A stretch of 64,000 bases of DNA from an uncultured Dorea sp. (GTDB taxonomy: Bacteria; Bacillota; Clostridia; Lachnospirales; Lachnospiraceae), in the NCBI GenBank assembly GCA_910585725.1, contig CAJUFA010000009.1, positions 1 through 64,000 of the forward strand, written 5' to 3'. The translations under genes and the position numbers were made by a program. The notes beneath the pieces are model-generated. The model did no database searches, was not told the origin of the DNA, and was given only the letters and a program-made list of their open reading frames with translations. The stretch's first letter is position 1, and each line of letters opens with the position of its first letter. Of this stretch, positions 23,016-31,984 are shown one piece after another.

Positions 23016-24932
23016 TTAATTCTCAAGTTCTTCCCATCTCTCGTATAAATGTTCTAATTCAGCGGCAATCGCTGCTTTTTCGTCTGCCAGCTCCTGGCAT
23101 CTGACGGAATTTGTAAACACTTCTTCCAAAGACATCGTCTCGTCAATGGCGGCGTCCCGTTCCTCCAATTCGGTAATACGGTCTTCGGTTTTCTTAAGCT
23201 CATTTATTCTTTTCCGTTCTTTTGCCTGAATTTCCTTCTGTTCCTGCCAGCTGAGCTTCGACTCGGAGGCGGTTCCGGGAGAGGCGATACCGGGAGCGTA
23301 ATCTGAACCGGCATAGACGGCTGTCAGCTCATCCTTTTTCTCCAGATAATAATCATAATTACCGATATAATTCACGAAAGTACGGTTGACAAGGTCCAGG
23401 ATACGGGTGGCGGTCTGATTGATAAAATACCGGTCGTGAGACACATAGAGCAGGGTTCCGGTATAATCATTCAATGCTTTTTCCAGAATCTCCTTGGAGG
23501 AGATGTCCAGATGATTGGTGGGCTCGTCCAGGATAAGGAAATTGGCTCTGGAGAGCATCAGTTTGGCAAGGGATACCCGTCCCCGCTCTCCTCCGCTTAA
23601 GTCGCCGATCCGTTTGAAGACGTCGTCCCCCGTAAATAAGAAGGCGGCGAGCATATTGCGGATCTTTGTGTTCGTAAGATCCGGATAGTCGTCTGAGATC
23701 TCGTCAAATATCGTCTTCTCCATGTGGAGTACATGGTGCTCCTGGTCATAGTATCCGATCTCGACATTCGTTCCGAGGGCGAATGATCCTGTGTCTGCGG
23801 GAATAACCTGATTGAGAATCTTAAGTAATGTAGTCTTGCCGGTTCCGTTGTCTCCAATGACGGCGATATGTTCTCCCCGTTTGATTTCGAAATTAACGTC
23901 TGAAAATAATACCTGGCCCGGGAAAGATTTGCTTAAATGCTCCACGGACAGGACGTCGTTTCCACTGACGCGGGAAGGTTCCAGTGTGAGGTGAATCTCG
24001 GTATTTACCTCGACGGGCTTCTCGATCGGAGTAATCTTTTCCAGCATCTTTTCACGGCTTTCGGCGCGTTTGATGGATTTTTCACGGTTGAAGGAACGCA
24101 GCTTCTCAATTACGGCTTCATGATGCTTGATTTCCTGCTGCTGGTTAAGATATTCCTTGAGCCGGGCGTCCATAAGCCGGCGCTTTTTCTCGGCGTAATC
24201 GCTGTAATTGCCGAGATAGGACGTCAATCTTCCCATCTCGATCTCCAGAACCTTTGTGACGACCCGATCCAGGAAATACCGGTCGTGGGATACGATCAGC
24301 ACGGCGCCTGAATAATTAAGGAGATACGTCTCAAGCCAGGCGATGGAGTTTAAGTCCAGGTGATTGGTAGGCTCGTCAAGAAGCAGGATATCCGGTTTGG
24401 TGAGCAGAAGTTTTCCGAGAGAGACGCGGGTCTTCTGTCCTCCGGAAAGGGTATCGACAGGTTTGGAAAAATCTTTTTCGTCAAAACCAAGACCCTTTAA
24501 TACGCCGGTGATCTCGCTTTCATAAGCGTATCCGTTTTCCCGTTCAAAGGCTGCGGTCAGCCGGTTATAGGTTTCCAGGCGTGCCGTCAGGGCGTTTCCC
24601 TCCAGGTGTTTTAACTCGTGTTCGATATCGCGGATCTGCCGTTCCATCGCGATGATATCTGCTTTGGCAAGCTTTACCTCTTCGTAGATCGTGCTGCCGC
24701 TTACCATGTCCTGATGCTGCGCGAGATAGCCGAGGGTTCTTCCCTTGGTCAGGATGACTTCTCCTTTGTCTGCAGGCAGTTCCCCGACGATCATTTTGAA
24801 TATGGTCGTCTTTCCGGCTCCGTTAGGACCTACGAGAGCCGCTTTCTCATGATCTTCTATATGAAAGGAACCTTCGGTAACGATGACGTTTTCCCCGAAA
24901 GCCTTGCTGATTCCGTGGCATGCTAATATCAT
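23016..24932 (-). CDS. ABC-F family ATPase (YdiF/Uup-like)
   Basis: This 638-residue protein has two ABC ATPase domains and no membrane segments, as in ABC-F proteins that act on ribosomes. The domain 1 Walker A is GPNGAGKTT and its signature is LSGGQKTRVSLGKLLL with DEPTNHLD. The linker (EKKRRLMDARLKEYLNQQQE, then FNREKSIKRAESREKMLEKI) is the P-site tRNA interaction motif region. The domain 2 Walker A is GDNGTGKTT and its signature is LSGGERGRVSLAKLML with DEPTNHLD. A C-terminal coiled coil rich in Glu/Lys follows, as in YdiF/Uup. This could be a housekeeping translation factor. Antibiotic resistance is possible but not supported by context. Confidence 0.9.
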   Translation of the reverse strand: MILACHGISKAFGENVIVTEGSFHIEDHEKAALVGPNGAGKTTIFKMIVGELPADKGEVILTKGRTLGYLAQHQDMVSGSTIYEEVKLAKADIIAMERQIRDIEHELKHLEGNALTARLETYNRLTAAFERENGYAYESEITGVLKGLGFDEKDFSKPVDTLSGGQKTRVSLGKLLLTKPDILLLDEPTNHLDLNSIAWLETYLLNYSGAVLIVSHDRYFLDRVVTKVLEIEMGRLTSYLGNYSDYAEKKRRLMDARLKEYLNQQQEIKHHEAVIEKLRSFNREKSIKRAESREKMLEKITPIEKPVEVNTEIHLTLEPSRVSGNDVLSVEHLSKSFPGQVLFSDVNFEIKRGEHIAVIGDNGTGKTTLLKILNQVIPADTGSFALGTNVEIGYYDQEHHVLHMEKTIFDEISDDYPDLTNTKIRNMLAAFLFTGDDVFKRIGDLSGGERGRVSLAKLMLSRANFLILDEPTNHLDISSKEILEKALNDYTGTLLYVSHDRYFINQTATRILDLVNRTFVNYIGNYDYYLEKKDELTAVYAGSDYAPGIASPGTASESKLSWQEQKEIQAKERKRINELKKTEDRITELEERDAAIDETMSLEEVFTNSVRCQELADEKAAIAAELEHLYERWEELEN

Positions 24933-24986
24933 AATGTCCTCCTAAGCAAATTGCCGCCTGGTCAGACGGCATAATCCGTATCTAAC

Positions 24987-25014
24987 ATTATAACGAAAAT
25001 ATTACAAAATACAA
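24987..25014 (-). promoter_or_regulatory. Promoter for the ABC-F gene
   Basis: Read on the minus strand, TTGTAT (25014-25009) and TATAAT (24992-24987) are 16 bases apart, about 55 bases before the ATG at 24932. It lies back to back with the rex promoter. Confidence 0.5.
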
Positions 25015-25022
25015 CTAAAAGT

Positions 25023-25051
25023 TTGACTTTAATCTTACAATTCTATATAAT
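25023..25051 (+). promoter_or_regulatory. rex promoter
   Basis: TTGACT (25023-25028) and TATAAT (25046-25051) are exactly 17 bases apart. Transcription would start near 25058, downstream of the ATG embedded at 25050. This rules out the longer reading frame and supports TTG 25083 as the rex start. Confidence 0.8.
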
Positions 25052-25082
25052 GAACTCGAAGGAAGAATGGAAGGTGAGACAA

Positions 25083-25730
25083 TTGGAAGAGAAAGAGATT
25101 TCACAAGCGGTTATCCGAAGGCTGCCAAGATATTACCGGTATTTGGGTGAATTGTTGGAGAATGGTGTGGAGCGTATTTCTTCTAACGATTTGAGCAGGA
25201 GGATGAAGGTCACTGCATCCCAGATCCGTCAGGACCTTAATAATTTCGGCGGGTTCGGGCAACAGGGATATGGATATAATGTGAAATATCTTTATACGGA
25301 GATCGGTAAGATTCTTGGTTTAGAAGAGGACCACAACATGATTATTATCGGAGCCGGTAATCTGGGACAGGCATTGTCCAATTACGCGGCGTTCGAGAAG
25401 AGAGGATTTATCCTGAAGGGGATCTTTGATGTGAATCCAAGGCTTCAGGGCATATCGATCCGCGGCGTGCCTGTGCGTATGATGGATGAATTAGGCGAGT
25501 TCGTGAGGGATAACGACGTGGAGATCGCGGCGCTGACGATTCCCAAAGAGAACGCGATTGAGGTGGCGGATCAGCTTGTGGAGAACGGTGTGCGGGCGAT
25601 CTGGAATTTTGCGCATACGGATCTGAGCCTGCCGGAGCACGTAATCGTGGAAAACGTGCATCTGTCGGAGAGCTTGATGCAGTTATCTTATAAGATCAGC
25701 CGATATAACGAAGAACACAACAAACAGTAA
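25083..25730 (+). CDS. rex: Redox-sensing transcriptional repressor Rex
   Basis: Rex senses the NADH/NAD+ ratio and represses fermentation and NADH-using genes when NADH is low. This 215-residue protein has the N-terminal winged helix (ISQAVIRRLPRYYRYLGELL, then ISSNDLSRRMKVTASQIRQD and GFGQQGYGYNV). A Rossmann NAD(H) domain with IIGAGNLGQAL follows, then a C-terminal swap helix (LSESLMQLSYKISRY). TTG 25083 is preferred. AAGGTGAG lies just upstream, and the -10 box of the promoter overlaps the only upstream ATG. An NAD(P)HX repair gene follows, which fits a redox-related neighbourhood. Confidence 0.95.
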   Translation: MEEKEISQAVIRRLPRYYRYLGELLENGVERISSNDLSRRMKVTASQIRQDLNNFGGFGQQGYGYNVKYLYTEIGKILGLEEDHNMIIIGAGNLGQALSNYAAFEKRGFILKGIFDVNPRLQGISIRGVPVRMMDELGEFVRDNDVEIAALTIPKENAIEVADQLVENGVRAIWNFAHTDLSLPEHVIVENVHLSESLMQLSYKISRYNEEHNKQ

Positions 25731-25737
25731 AAGCAAA

Positions 25738-25791
25738 GACGTGTAAGGACGGCATGTATATACAGGCGGATATTACACGTCCTTTCTTATT
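25738..25791 (+). terminator. Probable terminator after rex
   Basis: GACGTGTAA (25738-25746) pairs perfectly with TTACACGTC (25773-25781), followed by T-rich CTTTCTTATTTT. The loop is long at 26 bases, so efficiency is uncertain. Confidence 0.6.
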
Positions 25792-25829
25792 TTGACTTTC
25801 GCGGGCAGCGGCAGAGGAGGTATAGAAAG

Positions 25830-27359
25830 ATGAGATATCTGGTAAACGGGGCTCAGATGAAGGGCGCGGACGCGTATACGATACAGAAGGTGGGAATACC
25901 GTCTATGGAGCTGATGGAGAGAGCCGCCGGTTCCTGTGTTCGGGTGATGGAGGAGGAAGGATTTGACCTGTCCGCCCCGTGTGTCGTGTGCGGATCGGGA
26001 AATAACGGCGGCGACGGATTTGCGATCGCAAGAATGCTGATTAACAAAGGATATCCGGCGAAAGTATTTTTCGTCGGGAACGAATCTCGCCGTACGGAGG
26101 AGACCCGGCGGCAGATGGAGATGTTATCGGAAATCGGAGTAAGGATAAGCAACGAATATGAGGATGGTGAATATAGTATCATTATAGACGCGATATTTGG
26201 CGTAGGGCTAGGCCGGGAGATTAATGGAGATTACCGGAAAGTGATCGAACGGATGAATGCCGCGGATGCGGTGAAATTTGCGGTCGATATGCCGTCCGGG
26301 ATATCGGCGGATACAGGAGAGGTCCTGGGGACCGCTTTTCGCGCGGATATCACGGTGACTTTTCAACTGGAGAAGATAGGATTGGTGTTCTATCCGGGAA
26401 AAGAATATGCAGGCAGGGTTAAGGCGGAGGATATCGGGATTCATACGGAATGCCTGGAGCAGGAAAAGCCGATAGCGTATACTTTTAATAGGAAGGAATT
26501 GAGAAAACTCCTTCCCGTTCGCAGGGCGGATTCGAATAAAGGTACTTATGGGAAGCTGCTTATGATTTCGGGAAGCGCCGGGATGTCCGGCGCCGCATAT
26601 CTGAATGCAAAGGCGGCATATCTGTCCGGCGTCGGACTGGTCAGGATCTATACGCCCGAAGAGAACCGTGTAATTCTGCAGCAGCAGCTTCCGGAGGCCA
26701 TAGTGACAACGTACACAGAGTACAGTGGGGAAGAAGTAGAGGAGCTGTTAGCATGGGCAGACGCGGTATGTATCGGTTCCGGTCTCGGAACCGGCGAGTT
26801 GTCGTGCAGAATATTAAAAAAAGTACTGTCGGATGTGAAGACTCCATGTCTGATCGACGCGGACGGATTGAATATCCTGGCAAGCCACGAGGAGTATCTG
26901 ACGTCTTTTCTAAGGGACAGAAGGGACGAAAACCTATTGGTATTGACTCCGCATATGAAGGAGATGTCAAGGCTCCTGGGAAAAAGTGTGTCGGAGATAA
27001 AGGCGCGGCGGATGGAGTTGACGGGAGAATACGCAGAGCAGATCGGGGGAACCTTCGTCCTTAAGGATTCAAGGACCGTAACAGTATCGCCGGAGGGGAG
27101 AAGTTATGTGAATCTGTCCGGCAATGCTGCGATGGCAAAGGCGGGGGCCGGAGATGTACTGGCAGGAGTGATATCCGCGCTTTTGGCCCAGGGGCTTCGA
27201 GGGCACAGCGCCGGAGCGCTGGGAACATATCTTCATGGAAGGGCCGGAGACCATGCAAAAAGGCTCTATGGAAGTTACAGCGTACTGGCGGGAGATCTGC
27301 TGACGTGCTTAAGCAAAGCATTTATGGAACTGGAGGAAGATCGATGTGAAGAGTTATAG
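25830..27359 (+). CDS. nnr: Bifunctional NAD(P)HX epimerase/ADP-dependent dehydratase
   Basis: This 509-residue enzyme repairs damaged (hydrated) NADH and NADPH. The N-terminal YjeF-type epimerase domain has MELMERAAGS, GSGNNGGDGFAIARML and FAVDMPSGISADTGE. The C-terminal ribokinase-like dehydratase domain has KGTYGKLLMISGSAGMSGAA, GSGLGTGE, DADGLNIL and the catalytic GNAAMAKAGAGDVLAG. Both halves look complete. AGGAGG lies before ATG 25830. The gene overlaps the alr start by 14 bases, and a shared transcript is likely. Confidence 0.95.
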   Translation: MRYLVNGAQMKGADAYTIQKVGIPSMELMERAAGSCVRVMEEEGFDLSAPCVVCGSGNNGGDGFAIARMLINKGYPAKVFFVGNESRRTEETRRQMEMLSEIGVRISNEYEDGEYSIIIDAIFGVGLGREINGDYRKVIERMNAADAVKFAVDMPSGISADTGEVLGTAFRADITVTFQLEKIGLVFYPGKEYAGRVKAEDIGIHTECLEQEKPIAYTFNRKELRKLLPVRRADSNKGTYGKLLMISGSAGMSGAAYLNAKAAYLSGVGLVRIYTPEENRVILQQQLPEAIVTTYTEYSGEEVEELLAWADAVCIGSGLGTGELSCRILKKVLSDVKTPCLIDADGLNILASHEEYLTSFLRDRRDENLLVLTPHMKEMSRLLGKSVSEIKARRMELTGEYAEQIGGTFVLKDSRTVTVSPEGRSYVNLSGNAAMAKAGAGDVLAGVISALLAQGLRGHSAGALGTYLHGRAGDHAKRLYGSYSVLAGDLLTCLSKAFMELEEDRCEEL

Positions 27360-28512
27360 CAGAGTGTGCGCAAGGATCAACCTTGACGCGATCGAATATA
27401 ATATGGACAGGATGAAAGAGAATCTTGCGGACGGTGTAAAGATGATCAGCGTGATCAAGTCGGATGGATACGGTCACGGCGCGTTGCAGATTGCGAGATT
27501 CCTGGAAGCTAAGGAATATATATGGGGATATGCGCTGGCGGCGCTTGACGAGGCCGTCGTTTTAAAGAAAGGCGGGATAGAGAAGCCCCTTCTTGTGCTG
27601 GGATGTATCTTTCCGGAACAATGGGAAGAGATGCTGGAACATGAGATCCGTATGACGGTCTATACGGAAGAGACGGCCCGTCAAGTGTCGGAACTGGCTG
27701 TGAAAGCGGGAAAGAAAGCGTATATACATATTAAACTGGATACAGGAATGGCACGTCTCGGATTCCCGGTGTGTGCAGACAGCGTATTGCAGATAGCGTC
27801 AATCAGCCGGATGCCCAATCTTGTGATAGAGGGAATGTATACACATTTTGCGAAGGCAGACGAGACAGAGAAAGCGTTCACATCAAAGCAGCTTGAAGAT
27901 TATCTGTGGATGGTGAAGGAGCTTGCGGACAGAGGCGTGACGGCGGCGTATCATCACTGTTCGAACAGCGCGGGGATCATCGATGTGAAAGAGGCGAATA
28001 TGGATCTGGTCCGCGCGGGGATCGCAGCCTATGGATTATATCCGTCAGAAGAGGTCAGGAAGGAGAACGTACCTCTTAAGCCGGCGATGGAGCTGGTCAG
28101 TCATGTGACTCATGTGAAATGGGTGGAAGAAGGCACGCCGGTCAGTTACGGAGGGACGTTTATCACGAAGAGGAGAACGAAGATCGCGACGATTCCGGTG
28201 GGATATGGGGACGGATATCCGCGGAGCCTATCTAATCAGGGATATGTGCTGATTCACGGGAAGAAAGCGCCGATCCTTGGACGCGTATGCATGGATCAGT
28301 TTATGGTCGACGCGACGGAGATTGAAGACGTGCGGTTCGGTGATAAAGTCGTGCTGATCGGTGAAGATGGGGAAGAAAGAATTACGGTGGAGGAATTAAG
28401 CGGTCTGTCAGACAGATTCAATTATGAGTTTATCTGCAGTTTTGGCAAAAGAGTGCCGAGAGAATATCTGTGTCAGGGAAAAGTAGTGGAACAGATGGAT
28501 TACTTTGCATGA
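27346..28512 (+). CDS. alr: Alanine racemase
   Basis: This PLP enzyme interconverts L- and D-alanine, supplying D-alanine for peptidoglycan. At 388 residues it has the PLP lysine in ISVIKSDGYGHGALQIARF (about residue 39), MYTHFAKAD, HCSNSAGII, RAGIAAYGLYP, the second catalytic tyrosine in VSYGGTF and IPVGYGDGYPR. It starts at GTG 27346, with GGAGGAAG 8 bases upstream, inside the end of the nnr gene. The order alr followed by a MazF-family RNase gene is the one known from Bacillus (alr-ndoAI-ndoA). Confidence 0.96.
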   Translation: MKSYSRVCARINLDAIEYNMDRMKENLADGVKMISVIKSDGYGHGALQIARFLEAKEYIWGYALAALDEAVVLKKGGIEKPLLVLGCIFPEQWEEMLEHEIRMTVYTEETARQVSELAVKAGKKAYIHIKLDTGMARLGFPVCADSVLQIASISRMPNLVIEGMYTHFAKADETEKAFTSKQLEDYLWMVKELADRGVTAAYHHCSNSAGIIDVKEANMDLVRAGIAAYGLYPSEEVRKENVPLKPAMELVSHVTHVKWVEEGTPVSYGGTFITKRRTKIATIPVGYGDGYPRSLSNQGYVLIHGKKAPILGRVCMDQFMVDATEIEDVRFGDKVVLIGEDGEERITVEELSGLSDRFNYEFICSFGKRVPREYLCQGKVVEQMDYFA

Positions 28513-28611
28513 TCTTTTTTATGAAGGAATGATTTTTAGCCTCTATATAGAATACATCCGAGAAAGATGGAAATACTTATCTTATCTTAAAAAAATCGGA
28601 GTGTGAATAGA

Positions 28612-28959
28612 GTGCAGGTAAGACGTGGAGATATATTTTATGCAGATTTGAGCCCGGTTGTGGGTTCGGAACAGGGAGGAATCCGTCCGGTACTGGTGAT
28701 ACAGAACGACGTGGGCAACCGGCACAGCCCGACGGTCATATGCGCGGCCATCACTTCAAGGATGAATAAGGCGAAACTGCCGACTCATGTGGAGATCGAC
28801 GCAAGGCGCTATCAGATCGTCAAGAATTCGGTAATATTGATGGAGCAGGTCAGAACGATAGATAAGCAGCGGCTTAAGGACCTGGTATGCCATCTGGATA
28901 AAGAGATAATGAACAAAGTAGATGAAGCCTTGAAAGTCAGTTTTGAGCTTCATACATAG
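28612..28959 (+). CDS. ndoA: MazF/EndoA (PemK-type) endoribonuclease
   Basis: This 115-residue protein closely follows the MazF/NdoA pattern: RRGDIFYADLSPVVGSEQGG, RPVLVIQNDVGNRHSPTVIC, AAITSRMNKAKLPTHVEID and NSVILMEQVRTIDKQRL. These toxins cut mRNA at short sites when freed from a small antitoxin. In Bacillus the antitoxin gene ndoAI lies between alr and ndoA. Here the gap (28513-28611) has no such gene. GTG 28612 is chosen over GTG 28603 because GGAG then has 10-base spacing and the family starts at this residue. CBS-domain and yebC genes follow. Confidence 0.92.
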   Translation: MQVRRGDIFYADLSPVVGSEQGGIRPVLVIQNDVGNRHSPTVICAAITSRMNKAKLPTHVEIDARRYQIVKNSVILMEQVRTIDKQRLKDLVCHLDKEIMNKVDEALKVSFELHT

Positions 28960-28982
28960 CAAAGGAGTATGAAACAAAGGTT

Positions 28983-29780
28983 ATGGAGGATGGGAGTTTA
29001 TTTCAAAGGATGAAGCATCTGCTGAAAGCGGATGACGAGCTGGATGAGAGCGCGCAGAAGGAAGCGGCGGGGCTTATCCATAATATTATCCGTTATCTGG
29101 ATAAGGATGCGAAGGATATTATGACTCATAGGAAGAATATAATCGCGATCGACGGGGATAAGCTTCTGGAGGATGCGCTGCGGTTCATGCTGGATGAGAG
29201 TTTCTCAAGATTCCCTGTCTGTGACGGGGAGATCGATTCGATCATCGGAATCCTGCACCTTCGGGAGGCGATGTCCTGTTATCTGGACGAGAAGTTGAGG
29301 AAGATTCCGTTAAAAGATCTGAAAGGATACATAAGACCCGCGGCATTCATTCCGGAGACGAAGAGTATCGATACATTGTTTAAAGAGATGCAGGCGGATA
29401 AGAACCATATCCGGATTATACTGGACGAGTATGGACAGACTTCCGGTCTTGTGACTATGGAGGATATCTTAGAGGAGATCGTCGGAAATATTCTGGACGA
29501 ACATGATGAAGAAGAGGAGGAATGGATCAGGAGGACCCAGAACGGTAATTATCTTGTGAACGGAATGGTTGGTCTGGAGGACTTGGAGGAAGTGATTCCG
29601 GTCGTATTTGAGAAAGAAGAGTTCGAGACGCTGAACGGATTCCTGATCCATGAGCTGGACCGGATTCCGGGGGAAGACGAGCAATGCGTAGTGGAGTATG
29701 GAGGGTATCGATTCACGGCGCTGCTCGTAGATAATAATACAATCCAGAGAGTTAAGATTGAAAAACGCTGGAAAGAGTGA
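28983..29780 (+). CDS. CBS-pair/CorC-HlyC domain protein
   Basis: This 265-residue soluble protein has an acidic N-terminus and a CBS pair. The first CBS repeat is at about 45-105 (DAKDIMTHRKNIIAIDGDKL), the second at about 110-170 (RPAAFIPETKSIDTLFKEMQ with HIRIILDEYGQTSGLVTMED). A C-terminal CorC/HlyC transporter-associated domain follows (NGMVGLEDLEEVIP, ETLNGFLIHELDRIPGEDE). The DUF21 membrane domain found in HlyC/CorC hemolysin-like exporters is missing, as in proteobacterial CorC. It may bind an adenine nucleotide and assist cation transport. It follows ndoA by 23 bases. Confidence 0.85.
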   Translation: MEDGSLFQRMKHLLKADDELDESAQKEAAGLIHNIIRYLDKDAKDIMTHRKNIIAIDGDKLLEDALRFMLDESFSRFPVCDGEIDSIIGILHLREAMSCYLDEKLRKIPLKDLKGYIRPAAFIPETKSIDTLFKEMQADKNHIRIILDEYGQTSGLVTMEDILEEIVGNILDEHDEEEEEWIRRTQNGNYLVNGMVGLEDLEEVIPVVFEKEEFETLNGFLIHELDRIPGEDEQCVVEYGGYRFTALLVDNNTIQRVKIEKRWKE

Positions 29781-29823
29781 TAGAATATTAAACGTCGAAC
29801 AAATATAAGCGGGGGATCAAGAT

Positions 29824-30555
29824 ATGTCAGGACATTCAAAATTTGCTAATATCAAGCATAAAAAAGAAAAGAACGATGCTGCAAAAGGAAAGATATTTAC
29901 GAAGATAGGAAAAGAACTTGCAGTTGCGGTTAAGGAAGGCGGAAGCGCTGATCCGGCGAATAACAGCCGGCTTCGGGACGTGATCGCGAAAGCGAAAGCA
30001 AATAACATGCCGAATGATACCATCGACCGAAATATTAAGCGGGCGGACAGCGACGCTAACGCTGCAAATTATGAGCATATTACATATGAAGGGTATGGAC
30101 CGAACGGTACGGCGATTATCGTAGAGACGCTGACGGATAATAAGAACCGGACGGCTTCGAACGTTAAGAACGCGTTTACCAAAGGAAACGGGAACGTAGG
30201 TACTCCGGGGTGTGTTTCCTTTATGTTCGATAAAAAGGGACAGATTGTGGTGGACAAAGAGGAGTATGAAGGAGATCCGGACGAGCTGATGATGATGGTG
30301 TTAGACGCGGGAGCCGAAGATCTGTTAGAGGAAGAGGATAGTTTTGAGGTACGGACTTCTCCGGAAGACTTCAGCGCAGTGCGTCTGGCGATGGAAGAAG
30401 CAGGCATCCCGATGGCGGCGGCGGAGGTAACGATGATTCCGCAGACGTACGTGGAGCTGACGGATCCGAAGGACATCGCGAGTATTCAGAAGACGCTGGA
30501 TATGTTGGATGACGACGACGATGTACAGGATGTATATCATAACTGGGACGAGTAG
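29824..30555 (+). CDS. yebC: YebC/PmpR family protein (translation-associated)
   Basis: This 243-residue protein starts SGHSKFANIKHKKEKNDAAK, the family signature, followed by NNMPNDTIDRNIKRA, YEGYGPNGTAIIVETLTDNK and RTASNVKNAFTKGNGN. Members were first named as transcription regulators, and later work links them to relief of ribosome stalling. The fold has three domains and the length is standard. GGGGGATC precedes ATG 29824. The metabolic gene after it starts 23 bases downstream. Confidence 0.95.
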   Translation: MSGHSKFANIKHKKEKNDAAKGKIFTKIGKELAVAVKEGGSADPANNSRLRDVIAKAKANNMPNDTIDRNIKRADSDANAANYEHITYEGYGPNGTAIIVETLTDNKNRTASNVKNAFTKGNGNVGTPGCVSFMFDKKGQIVVDKEEYEGDPDELMMMVLDAGAEDLLEEEDSFEVRTSPEDFSAVRLAMEEAGIPMAAAEVTMIPQTYVELTDPKDIASIQKTLDMLDDDDDVQDVYHNWDE

Positions 30556-30578
30556 TCGGCAGGGAAGGAGCAAGAAAG

Positions 30579-31859
30579 ATGAGTAATTATAATATGGAAA
30601 CTAAATGTATCCAGTCCGGGTATCAGCCGGGAAACGGAGAGGCGCGTATTCTGCCCATCTATCAGAGTACGACGTTTAAGTATGCTTCCAGCGAGCAGAT
30701 GGGACGTCTGTTTGACCTGGAAGAGTCAGGGTATTTCTATACCCGTCTCCAGAATCCGACAAACGACGCCGTGGCGGCTAAGATCTGCGATATGGAAGGC
30801 GGAGCGGCGGCCATGCTGACTTCCTCCGGACAGGCGGCGAATTTCTATGCGGTAATGAATATCGCAGGGGAAGGAGACCATATCGTGTGCGCGTCGGCCC
30901 TCTACGGAGGTACATATAACCTTTACGCCCACACCATCCGGAAGATGGGAGTGGAAGCTACTTTCGTGGATCCGGATTGTTCGAAGGAGGAACTGGACGC
31001 GGCGTTTCGGGAGAATACGAAAGCAGTGTTCGGAGAGAGTATCGCCAATCCGGCTCTGGTAGTTCTGGATTTTGAGAAGTTTGCGGATGCGGCTCATGCG
31101 CATGGGGCGCCGTTCATCGTGGACAATACCTTTGCAACGCCGGTCAACTGCCGGCCGTTCGAGTGGGGTGCGGATATTGTGACCCATTCTACGACGAAAT
31201 ATATGGACGGGCATGCGTCCTGCGTGGGCGGAGCCATCGTAGACAGCGGTAATTTTGACTGGGAGGCATATGCCGATAAGTTCCCGGGACTTACGACGCC
31301 GGATGAGACATATCATGGAATCGTCTATACACAGAAGTTCGGGAAGGGAGCCTATATCACGAAAGCAACGGCGCAGCTGATGCGGGATCTGGGATCGATC
31401 CAGTCTCCTCAGAACGCTTTCCTTCTGAATCTTGGTCTGGAGACGTTGTCCCTTCGTATGGAAAGGCATTGTGAGAATGCGCTGAAAGCGGCGCAGTACC
31501 TGAAAGACCATGAGAAGGTGGCGTGGGTAAACTGCCCGTCGCTTCCGGACGACAGATACTATGAACTTGCGAAGAAATACATGCCGAAGGGAACCTGCGG
31601 CGTGCTGACTTTCGGATTAAAAGGCGGGAGAGAAGCGGCGGTCCGTATGATGGACAGCCTGAAGATGATTGCGATCGTGACGCATGTAGCGGATGCCAGA
31701 AGCTGTGTTCTTCATCCGGCGAGCCACACGCATCGTCAGATGAATGACCAGGAACTGAGGGAAGCAGGCGTACAGCCTGATCTGATCCGGTTCAGCGTAG
31801 GAATCGAACATATCGACGACATCATCGAGGATCTGAGTCAGGCTCTCGAAGCAGTATAG
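30579..31859 (+). CDS. metY: O-acetylhomoserine sulfhydrylase (Cys/Met metabolism PLP family)
   Basis: This 426-residue PLP enzyme of the Cys/Met metabolism family has METKCIQSGYQPGNGEARIL at the start, YFYTRLQNPTNDAVAAKI, LTSSGQAANFYAVMNI, VDNTFATPVN and the PLP lysine in HSTTKYMDGHASCVGG. The length and the GFGKGAYI-like insert favour O-acetylhomoserine aminocarboxypropyltransferase, which makes homocysteine from O-acetylhomoserine and sulfide. A methionine gamma-lyase is the main alternative. The metA gene at 60666 carries the residue expected of an acetyltransferase, which supports the sulfhydrylase reading. No S-box lies in the 23-base gap upstream. Confidence 0.85.
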   Translation: MSNYNMETKCIQSGYQPGNGEARILPIYQSTTFKYASSEQMGRLFDLEESGYFYTRLQNPTNDAVAAKICDMEGGAAAMLTSSGQAANFYAVMNIAGEGDHIVCASALYGGTYNLYAHTIRKMGVEATFVDPDCSKEELDAAFRENTKAVFGESIANPALVVLDFEKFADAAHAHGAPFIVDNTFATPVNCRPFEWGADIVTHSTTKYMDGHASCVGGAIVDSGNFDWEAYADKFPGLTTPDETYHGIVYTQKFGKGAYITKATAQLMRDLGSIQSPQNAFLLNLGLETLSLRMERHCENALKAAQYLKDHEKVAWVNCPSLPDDRYYELAKKYMPKGTCGVLTFGLKGGREAAVRMMDSLKMIAIVTHVADARSCVLHPASHTHRQMNDQELREAGVQPDLIRFSVGIEHIDDIIEDLSQALEAV

Positions 31860-31921
31860 CCCGGCAGACGGTAACTGTTTGTATGTAAGCGGTTACCGGG
31901 GATAAGGTATAAAATAGACGG

Positions 31922-31981
31922 AACACCTCCATACTAGTAAGGGATACTTTTGTAAAGGAACAGAAAATGTATGGAGGTGTT
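31922..31981 (+). promoter_or_regulatory. Hairpin covering the tepA ribosome binding site
   Basis: AACACCTCCATAC (31922-31934) pairs perfectly over 13 bases with GTATGGAGGTGTT (31969-31981). The right arm contains the strong Shine-Dalgarno GGAGGTG of the next gene, whose ATG is at 31985. A folded leader would hide the ribosome binding site. The T-run after the right arm means the same hairpin could instead end transcription from the upstream gene. Confidence 0.7.
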
Positions 31982-31984
31982 TTT

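Noticed and set aside
23016..24932. ABC-F gene as an antibiotic resistance determinant
   Set aside because: The YdiF/Uup-like layout and the housekeeping neighbourhood do not support a resistance role.
30556..30578. S-box (SAM) riboswitch before the methionine genes
   Set aside because: The gaps before the sulfhydrylase (23 bases) and metA (17 bases) are too short to hold one.
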